Assembly: GCA_937908115.1 (NCBI GenBank)
Contig: CALEQZ010000022.1
Span: 1 to 17,483 of the forward strand
Direction of reading: 5' to 3'
Length of the DNA: 17,483 nt
From: an uncultured Alcaligenaceae bacterium
GTDB taxonomy: Bacteria > Pseudomonadota > Gammaproteobacteria > Burkholderiales > Burkholderiaceae_B
Shown here piece by piece: positions 7,349 through 12,946 of this stretch (position 1 is the stretch's first letter; every line of letters starts with the position of its first letter). The position numbers were made by a program, and so were the translations under genes. Under the pieces are notes generated by a model that worked only from the letters and a program-made list of their open reading frames with translations, was not told where the DNA came from and ran no database searches.

Positions 7349-8674
7349 GTGGCTAACGCACAGGCACTGGGCAAGTCGGGAGCACGCTATGGCGACCTCA
7401 AGCGTCGCCTGGTGTTCCTGGTGCTCGCGCTGATCGTGTATCGGCTGGGCACGCACATCCCGGTTCCGGGCATCAACCCGGACGAGCTGGCCGCGTTGTT
7501 CCAGCAGAACCAGGGCGGCATCCTGGGCCTGTTCAACATGTTCTCGGGCGGGGCGCTGTCGCGCTTCTCGATCTTCGCCCTGGGGATCATGCCGTACATT
7601 TCCGCCTCCATCATCATGCAATTGATGTCGGTGGTGGTGCCTTCGCTCGAAGCCCTCAAGAAAGAAGGCGAGGCGGGGCGACGCAAGATCACCCAGTACA
7701 CCCGCTACGGCACGGTGCTGCTGGCGCTGGTGCAGGCGGTCGGGATTTCGATCGCGCTGGAATCCCAACCGGGGTTGGTCATCGATCCTGGCCTGATGTT
7801 CCGCATGACCACGGTGATCACGCTGGTCACCGGCACCATGTTCATCATGTGGCTGGGCGAGCAGATCACCGAGCGCGGCCTGGGCAACGGCATATCGATC
7901 ATCATCTTTGCCGGTATCGTGGCGGGGTTGCCGACGGCCCTGGCCGGGCTGTTGGACCTGGTGCGCACCAGTGCGATGTCGGTGCCTTCGGCGCTGTTCA
8001 TCGTGGCGCTGGCCGTGCTGGTGACCGGCCTGGTGGTGTTCGTCGAGCGCGGCCAGCGCAAGATCACCGTCAACTATGCCAAGCGCCAAGTCGGCAACAA
8101 GATCTACGGGGGCCAAAGCTCGCACCTGCCGTTGAAGCTGAACATGGCCGGGGTGATCCCGCCCATCTTCGCCTCGTCGATCATCCTGTTTCCGGCGACG
8201 ATCGCCAGCTGGTTCTCCAGCAACGACGGCATGCGCTGGCTTAGCGACCTGGCTGCAGCGCTGTCGCCGCGCCAGCCGCTGTACATCACCCTGTATTCGG
8301 CTGCGATCATCTTCTTCTGCTTCTTCTACACGGCCTTGGTGTTCAACAGCCGTGAGACGGCAGACAACCTGAAGAGAAGCGGCGCATTCGTTCCCGGGAT
8401 CCGTCCGGGCGAGCAGACGGCTCGCTACATCGACAAGATCCTGATGCGCTTGACGTTGGCCGGCGCCATCTACATCACGCTGGTGTGCCTGCTGCCGGAA
8501 TTCCTGGTCATGCGCTGGAACGTGCCGTTCTATTTCGGTGGCACTTCGCTGTTGATCATTGTGGTGGTGACGATGGATTTCATGGCGCAGGTCCAGGCCT
8601 ACATGATGTCCCACCAGTACGACTCGCTGCTCAAGAAGGCGAACTTCAAGGGCCCGGGTCTGCCGATGCGGTAA
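7349..8674 (+). CDS. secY: Sec translocon channel subunit SecY
   Basis: A 441-residue integral inner-membrane protein with about ten hydrophobic segments, beginning with LVFLVLALIVYRLG (about residues 21-34). The SecY signature YISASIIMQLM is near 83-93 and ERGLGNGISIIIFAG at about 175-189. The cytoplasmic loop containing NSRETADNLKRSGAFVPGIRPGEQT, seen in part, is the site that contacts SecA and the ribosome. SecY forms the protein-conducting pore with SecE and SecG. The start is GTG, preceded by GACGGAG. It is translated from the same transcript as the ribosomal proteins, linking membrane insertion capacity to ribosome output. No unusual residue was noticed. Confidence 0.98.
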   Translation: MANAQALGKSGARYGDLKRRLVFLVLALIVYRLGTHIPVPGINPDELAALFQQNQGGILGLFNMFSGGALSRFSIFALGIMPYISASIIMQLMSVVVPSLEALKKEGEAGRRKITQYTRYGTVLLALVQAVGISIALESQPGLVIDPGLMFRMTTVITLVTGTMFIMWLGEQITERGLGNGISIIIFAGIVAGLPTALAGLLDLVRTSAMSVPSALFIVALAVLVTGLVVFVERGQRKITVNYAKRQVGNKIYGGQSSHLPLKLNMAGVIPPIFASSIILFPATIASWFSSNDGMRWLSDLAAALSPRQPLYITLYSAAIIFFCFFYTALVFNSRETADNLKRSGAFVPGIRPGEQTARYIDKILMRLTLAGAIYITLVCLLPEFLVMRWNVPFYFGGTSLLIIVVVTMDFMAQVQAYMMSHQYDSLLKKANFKGPGLPMR

Positions 8675-8682
8675 GCCGGGAT

Positions 8683-8901
8683 ATGGCAAAGGACGACGTC
8701 ATTCAGATGCAGGGCGAGGTCATCGAGAACCTCCCCAACGCTACATTCCGCGTCAAGCTGGAAAACGGCCATGTGGTTCTTGGCCATATTTCGGGCAAGA
8801 TGCGCATGCATTACATCCGGATCCTTCCGGGCGACAAGGTCACGGTGGAGCTCACGCCCTATGACCTGTCCAGGGCCAGGATCGTGTTCCGCTCGAAATA
8901 A
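8683..8901 (+). CDS. infA: Translation initiation factor IF-1
   Basis: A 72-residue single OB-fold protein with MAKDDVIQMQGEVIENLPNA at the N-terminus, then the GHVVLGHISGKMRMHYIRILPGD core and a C-terminal VFRSK. IF-1 occupies the 30S A site during initiation and stimulates IF-2 and IF-3. The ATG at 8683 matches the family start exactly; an upstream in-frame start at 8485 lies inside secY and is rejected. In E. coli infA is elsewhere in the genome; placement between secY and rpmJ is common in other bacteria. Its ribosome-binding site is weak (CCGGG), 8 bp after the secY stop, so coupling to secY is plausible. Confidence 0.97.
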   Translation: MAKDDVIQMQGEVIENLPNATFRVKLENGHVVLGHISGKMRMHYIRILPGDKVTVELTPYDLSRARIVFRSK

Positions 8902-8927
8902 GCGGCCGGGAAAACAAGGAGTCAACC

Positions 8928-9041
8928 ATGAAAGTAATGGCATCGGTCAAGCGGATCTGCCGCAACTGCAAAATCATCAAACGCCACGGCGTGGTGCGTG
9001 TCATCTGCACCGACCCGCGGCACAAGCAGCGCCAGGGTTGA
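8928..9041 (+). CDS. rpmJ: 50S ribosomal protein L36 (zinc-ribbon form)
   Basis: A 37-residue basic protein translated from the ATG at 8928: MKVMASVKRICRNCKIIKRH followed by GVVRVICTDPRHKQRQG. It keeps the zinc ligands Cys11, Cys14, Cys27 and His32, so it is the zinc-binding form of L36. It sits near the peptidyl transferase side of the large subunit and organises 23S rRNA helices. AAGGAG lies 7 bases upstream of the ATG. It is placed between infA (26 bp) and rpsM (42 bp), the junction where the E. coli spc operon ends and the alpha operon begins. No terminator or promoter is evident at that junction here. Confidence 0.97.
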   Translation: MKVMASVKRICRNCKIIKRHGVVRVICTDPRHKQRQG

Positions 9042-9083
9042 CCGGCTGGCTGCTAAGAGAACGGATTCAATCAAGGAACAGTC

Positions 9084-9449
9084 ATGGCCCGTATTGCTGG
9101 CATCAATATTCCGCCGCAACAGCACGCCGAGATCGGTCTGACCGCCATCTACGGCATCGGTCGCACGCGCGCCCGCAAGATTTGCGAGGCCGCCGGCGTG
9201 CCGCCTACCAAGAAGGTTAAAGATCTGAACGACGCCGAGCTCGAGCGCATCCGCGAGCAGGTCAGCACGTTCACCGTCGAAGGCGACCTGCGTCGTGAGA
9301 TCCAGCTGTCGATCAAGCGCCTGATCGACCTCGGAACCTATCGCGGCATGCGCCACAAGCGCGGCCTGCCGGTGCGCGGCCAGCGCACCCGTACCAACGC
9401 GCGCACCCGCAAGGGCCCGCGCCGGGCGGCTGCCTCCCTGAAGAAATAA
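9084..9449 (+). CDS. rpsM: 30S ribosomal protein S13
   Basis: A 121-residue protein starting MARIAGINIPPQQHAEIGLT, with YGIGRTRARKIC and the C-terminal RGMRHKRGLPVRGQRTRTNA basic tail. S13 lies in the 30S head, contacts P-site tRNA through its tail, and forms inter-subunit bridges with L5. In E. coli the alpha operon mRNA folds into a pseudoknot bound by S4 at this start; the 42-bp spacer here shows no obvious strong hairpin, so that control is not supported. The start has AAGGA. Confidence 0.98.
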   Translation: MARIAGINIPPQQHAEIGLTAIYGIGRTRARKICEAAGVPPTKKVKDLNDAELERIREQVSTFTVEGDLRREIQLSIKRLIDLGTYRGMRHKRGLPVRGQRTRTNARTRKGPRRAAASLKK

Positions 9450-9464
9450 TCGAGGATAGATAAC

Positions 9465-9866
9465 ATGGCGAAAGCTTCCACCAGCGGCGCTTCGCGCGTG
9501 CGCAAGAAGGTCAAGAAGAACGTCTCGGACGGGATCGCGCACGTTCACGCGTCGTTCAACAACACCATCATCACCATCACCGACCGCCAGGGCAACGCGC
9601 TGTCTTGGGCGACTTCGGGCGGCGCCGGCTTCAAGGGCTCGCGCAAGTCCACGCCCTTTGCCGCGCAGGTGGCCGCCGAAACGGCCGGCCGCGTGGCGAT
9701 GGAATACGGCATCAAGACGCTGGAAGTGCGCATCAAGGGCCCGGGTCCGGGGCGCGAATCCTCCGTGCGTGCGCTGAACGCGCTGGGCATCAAGATCTCC
9801 AGCATCGCGGACATCACGCCGCTGCCGCACAACGGTTGCCGGCCGCCCAAGCGTCGTCGTATCTAA
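9465..9866 (+). CDS. rpsK: 30S ribosomal protein S11
   Basis: A 133-residue protein with HVHASFNNTIITITDRQGNA, the signature block IKGPGPGRESSVRAL and the C-terminal TPLPHNGCRPPKRRRI. S11 forms part of the 30S platform with S6, S15 and S18, and lies by the E-site mRNA path. The ATG follows GAGGA. It is separated by 15 bp from rpsM and 11 bp from rpsD. Confidence 0.98.
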   Translation: MAKASTSGASRVRKKVKKNVSDGIAHVHASFNNTIITITDRQGNALSWATSGGAGFKGSRKSTPFAAQVAAETAGRVAMEYGIKTLEVRIKGPGPGRESSVRALNALGIKISSIADITPLPHNGCRPPKRRRI

Positions 9867-9877
9867 GGGAGCAACTC

Positions 9878-10501
9878 GTGGCTCGTTACATTGGACCCAA
9901 GTGCAAGCTCTCGCGCCGCGAGGGCACCGATCTGTTTCTGAAGAGCGCCCGTCGCTCGCTGGATTCCAAGTGCAAGCTGGATTCCAAGCCTGGCCAACAC
10001 GGCCGCACTTCCGGCGCCCGTACGTCGGACTACGGCCTGCAACTGCGCGAAAAGCAAAAGCTCAAGCGCATGTACGGCGTGCTCGAGAAGCAGTTCCGCA
10101 AGTACTTCGAGGAAGCCGACCGTCGCCGTGGCAACACCGGTGAAACGCTGATCCAACTGCTGGAATCGCGCCTGGACAACGTCGTCTACCGCATGGGCTT
10201 TGGTTCGACCCGCGCCGAGGCGCGCCAACTGGTGTCGCACCGCGCGATCGAGGTCAACGGCCGCACCGCCGACATCCCGTCGATGCTGGTCAAGGCCGGC
10301 GACGTCATCGCCGTGCGCGAAAAGGCCAAGAAGCAGGCCCGCATCCGCGAGGCGCTGGAACTGGCCACCAGCCAAGGCCTGCCCCAGTGGGTGGAAGTCG
10401 ACGCCAACAAGCTGTCGGGTGTCTTCAAGCAGGTGCCGGACCGCGCCGACGTGGCCCGCGACGTCAACGAATCGATGGTCGTCGAACTGTATTCGCGTTG
10501 A
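9878..10501 (+). CDS. rpsD: 30S ribosomal protein S4
   Basis: A 207-residue protein from a GTG start (MARYIGPKCKLSRREGTDLF), giving the standard family N-terminus and preceded by AAGGGAG. The S4 RNA-binding domain lies around LDNVVYRMGFGSTRAEARQ and SHRAIEVNGR (about residues 90-125). S4 nucleates 30S assembly by binding the 5' domain of 16S rRNA, and in E. coli also represses its own operon and acts as an antiterminator. After rpsD the tight gene packing stops: rpoA begins only 170 bp later. Confidence 0.98.
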   Translation: MARYIGPKCKLSRREGTDLFLKSARRSLDSKCKLDSKPGQHGRTSGARTSDYGLQLREKQKLKRMYGVLEKQFRKYFEEADRRRGNTGETLIQLLESRLDNVVYRMGFGSTRAEARQLVSHRAIEVNGRTADIPSMLVKAGDVIAVREKAKKQARIREALELATSQGLPQWVEVDANKLSGVFKQVPDRADVARDVNESMVVELYSR

Positions 10502-10671
10502 TAGCTTTATGCGCCGGGTGGCGGCAGCCGCCCGGAGCCAAATCCGCCAAGCCCGCGCCAATCCGATGGCCGCGGGTTTCGCGTCTGACGCGGCCGGTGT
10601 TTTTTGGCCGGCCGCCCATTCCATCAGCCTTATCGGTGTAACGAGCCGAGGGTATTGAAAGGGAAAGATTC
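10502..10671 (+). promoter_or_regulatory. rpsD-rpoA spacer with three strong hairpins
   Basis: A 170-bp gap without a gene. Three stem-loops can be drawn. The first is CCGGGTGGC-GGCA-GCCGCCCGG (10514-10535, one G-U pair). The second is CCCGCG (10552-10557) with CGCGGG (10571-10576). The third is GCGGCCGG (10590-10597) with CCGGCCGC (10608-10615), closing a loop that contains six T residues. None is directly followed by a T run, so these are not standard intrinsic terminators. They could protect 3' ends, pause polymerase or mark a processing site between rpsD and rpoA. No convincing promoter is visible before rpoA, whose ribosome-binding site is AAAGGGAAAG. Confidence 0.5.
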
Positions 10672-11658
10672 ATGTCGACTCAAGGTTTTCTGAAGCCGCG
10701 CTCCATCGAGGTCGAGCCGCAAGGCACGCACCATGCCAAGATCATCATGGAGCCCTTCGAGCGCGGCTACGGCCATACGCTGGGCAACGCGCTGCGCCGC
10801 ATCCTGCTGTCTTCGATGACCGGCTACGCGCCGACCGAAGTGCAGATCACGGGCGTGGTGCACGAATACTCGACCATCCCCGGCGTGCGCGAGGACGTGG
10901 TCGACATCCTGCTCAACCTCAAGGGCGTGGTTTTCAAGCTGCACAATCGCGACGAGGTGACCCTGGTGCTGCGCAAGCAGGGCGAAGGTCCCGTCACCGC
11001 CGCCGACATCGAGCTGCCGCACGACGCCGAAATCGTCAACCCTGATCATGTGATCGCCAACCTGACCGAGAACGGCAAGCTGGAGATGCAGATCAAGGTC
11101 GAGAAAGGCCGCGGCTACGTGCCCGGCAACGTGCGTGCGCTGTCCGAGGACCGCAGCCACACCATCGGCCGCATCGTGCTGGACGCTTCCTTCAGCCCGG
11201 TGCGTCGCGTGAGCTATTCGGTCGAAAGCGCCCGCGTCGAGCAGCGCACCGACCTGGACAAGCTGGTCCTGGACATCGAAACCAACGGCGTGCTCACCCC
11301 CGAAGAGGCGGTGCGCCAGGCGGCCCGCATCCTGATGGACCAGATTTCGGTGTTCGCCGCGCTCGAAGGCGCCGGCGACGCATACGAAGCGCCAGCCCGC
11401 GGCACGCCGCAAATCGATCCGGTGCTGCTGCGTCCGGTCGACGACCTGGAGCTGACGGTGCGTTCGGCCAACTGCCTGAAGGCCGAAAACATCTACTACA
11501 TCGGCGACCTGATCCAGCGCACGGAAAACGAGCTGCTCAAGACGCCGAACCTGGGCCGCAAGTCGCTCAACGAGATCAAGGAAGTGTTGGCCGCGCGCGG
11601 CCTGACGCTGGGCATGAAGCTCGAAAACTGGCCGCCCCTGGGCCTGGAGCGTCCCTGA
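10672..11658 (+). CDS. rpoA: RNA polymerase alpha subunit
   Basis: A 328-residue protein. The N-terminal dimerisation domain (residues 1 to about 233) contains EPFERGYGHTLGNALRRILL (27-46), which contacts the beta/beta' subunits. A short linker follows, then the C-terminal domain (about 248-320). This includes RSANCLKAENI from Arg264, equivalent to the E. coli Arg265 DNA-contact residue for UP elements and activators, and LGRKSLNEIKEVL. All expected parts are present. In Bordetella the alpha subunit is a target of the BvgA virulence activator and its dosage affects toxin gene expression (recalled general knowledge), which makes the separate spacing of this gene relevant. It is flanked by hairpin-bearing gaps on both sides. 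Confidence 0.98.
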   Translation: MSTQGFLKPRSIEVEPQGTHHAKIIMEPFERGYGHTLGNALRRILLSSMTGYAPTEVQITGVVHEYSTIPGVREDVVDILLNLKGVVFKLHNRDEVTLVLRKQGEGPVTAADIELPHDAEIVNPDHVIANLTENGKLEMQIKVEKGRGYVPGNVRALSEDRSHTIGRIVLDASFSPVRRVSYSVESARVEQRTDLDKLVLDIETNGVLTPEEAVRQAARILMDQISVFAALEGAGDAYEAPARGTPQIDPVLLRPVDDLELTVRSANCLKAENIYYIGDLIQRTENELLKTPNLGRKSLNEIKEVLAARGLTLGMKLENWPPLGLERP

Positions 11659-11843
11659 TCCCGGTAGCCGGGCCCCTTGCCCGGGGCCGGCTGCGCACCT
11701 GGTCGTTTTGCAGTACCGATGACTGCCGCGCATTGCGCGGCAAGGCAAAGTTTCCCACCGGACCGCGACCGCCAGCCGGCGGACGATAGAAGATCCGGCA
11801 ACCCGGCGGCCTTGCGGCCGTCATTAGATTCAAAGGAAATACC
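11659..11843 (+). promoter_or_regulatory. rpoA-rplQ spacer with strong hairpins
   Basis: A 185-bp gap with no credible gene. There is a 10-bp stem with one bulged G, AGCC-G-GGCCCC (11666-11676) pairing with GGGGCCGGCT (11683-11692). There is also a perfect 8-bp stem TGCCGCGC-ATT-GCGCGGCA (11724-11742), and a small CGGCC-TTGC-GGCCG hairpin (11807-11820). A TTTT follows the first stem only about 13 nt later, so termination would be partial at best. rplQ has its own good ribosome-binding site (AAAGGAAA). These hairpins may tune the ratio of rpoA to rplQ mRNA. Confidence 0.5.
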
Positions 11844-12242
11844 ATGCGTCACCGCAAAGGCTTGCGCAAACTGAACCGCACCAGCAGCCACCGTCTGGCC
11901 ATGTTCCGCAACATGGCCGTGGCGCTGCTGACCCACGAAGCCATCAAGACCACGCTGCCCAAGGCCAAGGAATTGCGCCGCGTGGTCGAGCCGTTGATCA
12001 CGCTGGGCAAGGAGCCCACGTTGGCCAACAAGCGCCTGGCGTTCGCCCGCCTGCGCGATCGTGCGACCGTGGTCAAGCTGTTCGAAGTACTCGGCCCGCG
12101 CTACAAGAACCGCAATGGCGGCTATACGCGCGTGCTGAAGATGGGCTTCCGCCAGGGCGACAATGCGCCGATGGCCTTCATGGAGCTGGTCGACCGTCCG
12201 GAGCCCCAGGAGGCCGAGGGCGCGGAAGAAGCAGCCGAGTAA
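11844..12242 (+). CDS. rplQ: 50S ribosomal protein L17
   Basis: A 132-residue protein starting MRHRKGLRKLNRTSSHRLAM, with NMAVALLTHEAIKTTLPKAK and the GGYTRVLK segment. The last residues form an acidic tail rich in Glu and Ala, as in other beta-proteobacterial L17 proteins. L17 is an early-assembly large-subunit protein close to the tunnel exit, next to L22 and L32. It is the last gene of the ribosomal run; the intrinsic terminator begins 61 bp after the stop. Confidence 0.98.
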   Translation: MRHRKGLRKLNRTSSHRLAMFRNMAVALLTHEAIKTTLPKAKELRRVVEPLITLGKEPTLANKRLAFARLRDRATVVKLFEVLGPRYKNRNGGYTRVLKMGFRQGDNAPMAFMELVDRPEPQEAEGAEEAAE

Positions 12243-12303
12243 GCAATCGCGGCTGCGACCGGCGCGCATCGCGTCGCCGGCCGCTCCCAGCAGTAGTGTC
12301 CTG

Positions 12304-12341
12304 CCCCTGCATGGCTTGCCATGCGGGGGTTTGTTTTTTTT
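12304..12341 (+). terminator. Rho-independent terminator after rplQ
   Basis: CCCCTGCATGG (12304-12314) pairs with CCATGCGGGGG (12319-12329): eleven pairs including one G-U, with a CTTG loop. It is immediately followed by TTTG and eight T residues (12330-12341). This is a textbook intrinsic terminator for the plus-strand ribosomal transcript. The repeat structure described separately begins only 11 bp beyond it. Confidence 0.95.
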
Positions 12342-12352
12342 GCCGGTGCGGT

Positions 12353-12412
12353 GCTTGGTTGACAGTGAGACCGCTTGGTTGACGGCGAGACTGCTTGGTT
12401 GACGGTCGCCGC
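12353..12412 (+). repeat. Left phased array of GCTTGGTTGAC (three units, 20-bp period)
   Basis: GCTTGGTTGAC occurs at 12353-12363, 12373-12383 and 12393-12403, exactly 20 bp apart and with no mismatch in the 11-bp core. The 9-bp spacers are GC-rich, and the first two resemble each other (AGTGAGACC, GGCGAGACT). Twenty base pairs is close to two helical turns, so copies face nearly the same side of the DNA. The third unit is the outer end of the 30-bp inverted arm. Confidence 0.95.
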
Positions 12413-12478
12413 ACCGGGGCAGGTGTGCTTGGCATTCTGGCGTGGCGTTGGGGGCGGCTCGGAAGACTTTGCGGGGCC

Positions 12479-12513
12479 GCTTGGGATGGCCGCCCTGCGC
12501 GGCCATCCCAAGC
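12479..12513. repeat. Palindrome P1, 15-bp perfect stem with CCTGC loop
   Basis: The stem bases 12479-12493 (GCTTGGGATGGCCGC) are the exact reverse complement of 12499-12513. The 5-base loop at 12494-12498 is CCTGC. The inner stem GGCCGC/GCGGCC and the loop are shared with P3, while the outer stem differs yet remains fully paired. No T run follows on either strand, so this is not a canonical terminator. Confidence 0.95.
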
Positions 12514-12582
12514 ATTCGGCGGTGGGTCGGGGTCGGGCGTTGGCGGGGCTGTCGGGTCGGGTCGGTCATCTGCAGGGCCGCC

Positions 12583-12605
12583 AGCCGGCCCCCTGCGGGC
12601 CGGCT
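12583..12605. repeat. Central palindrome P2, 9-bp perfect stem with CCTGC loop
   Basis: AGCCGGCCC (12583-12591) and GGGCCGGCT (12597-12605) are exact reverse complements around the loop CCTGC (12592-12596), the same loop as P1. It lies between the two inverted units. Just before it is a short GTCGG repeat (three perfect copies at 12551-12565). Confidence 0.95.
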
Positions 12606-12660
12606 GACATTCGATCCGTAGCCTACACGGCGCGCACCTACGCCCGACCTCCATTCGAAC

Positions 12661-12695
12661 GCCGGCATGGGCCGCGCAGGGCGGCCCATGCCGGC
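12661..12695. repeat. Palindrome P3, 15-bp perfect stem with GCAGG loop (inverted CCTGC)
   Basis: GCCGGCATGGGCCGC (12661-12675) is the exact reverse complement of 12681-12695, with loop GCAGG (12676-12680). Read on the minus strand the loop is CCTGC, as in P1 and P2. Stem length and the inner GGCCGC are the same as in P1, but the outer stem bases differ between the two and are compensated on both sides. Confidence 0.95.
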
Positions 12696-12810
12696 AGCCC
12701 CGCAAGATCTTCGGAACTAGAGAACCCGCCGGCCAGCATGCCAAGCACACCTACCGCCCCTGCGACCCCGCAACCCAAGCCGCTGCAGGGCGGCGCCGGC
12801 CTGCCCCGGT

Positions 12811-12896
12811 GCGGCGACCGTCAACCAAGCGCCCCAGCGAACGTCAACCAAGCGGCCTCGCAATCAACCAAGCGGTACGCCGACCGTCACCCAAGC
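12811..12896 (-). repeat. Right phased array of GCTTGGTTGAC on the minus strand (four units, 20/23-bp period)
   Basis: Read on the plus strand the motif appears as GTCAACCAAGC at 12820-12830 and 12843-12853, ATCAACCAAGC at 12863-12873 and GTCACCCAAGC at 12886-12896. Steps between copies are 23, 20 and 23 bp. The innermost copy belongs to the perfect 30-bp inverted arm; the outer two carry one mismatch each. This array is the first structure met by transcription leaving the receptor gene. Confidence 0.93.
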
Positions 12897-12946
12897 GACG
12901 CCCAGATTGCCCCTCAAGCAACGCGTCGACCTCACGCCACCGCAGA

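Larger units (their letters stand above)
12353..12896. repeat. Composite mirror-image repeat structure between convergent transcription units
   Basis: Two related units face each other around a central palindrome. The arms share a perfect 30-bp inverted repeat (12393-12422 with 12801-12830). They also share a 21-bp block matching at 20 positions (12421-12441 with 12732-12752) and a GAAGA...TTGCGGGGC block matching at about 18 of 23 (12458-12480 with 12695-12717). Each arm ends toward the centre in a 15-bp-stem palindrome. The right arm carries an extra 48 bp (12753-12800) between the first two shared blocks. No transposase gene, IS end or target-site duplication is visible. The region holds no credible coding sequence; open frames across it are repeat-driven. 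Confidence 0.85.

Noticed and set aside
10514..10615. Intrinsic terminator between rpsD and rpoA
   Set aside because: The stems are strong, but none is followed by a T run. The only T run lies within the loop of the third hairpin.
11496..12750. Minus-strand reading frames of 397 and 190 residues across rplQ and the repeats
   Set aside because: They overlap rplQ and the intrinsic terminator. Their peptide repeats (VNQA, STKR) simply translate the GTCAACCAAGC arrays, and no coding signals are seen.
12353..12896. CRISPR array
   Set aside because: The repeated core is only 11 bp with 9-12 bp spacers, it occurs in both orientations and no cas genes are nearby.
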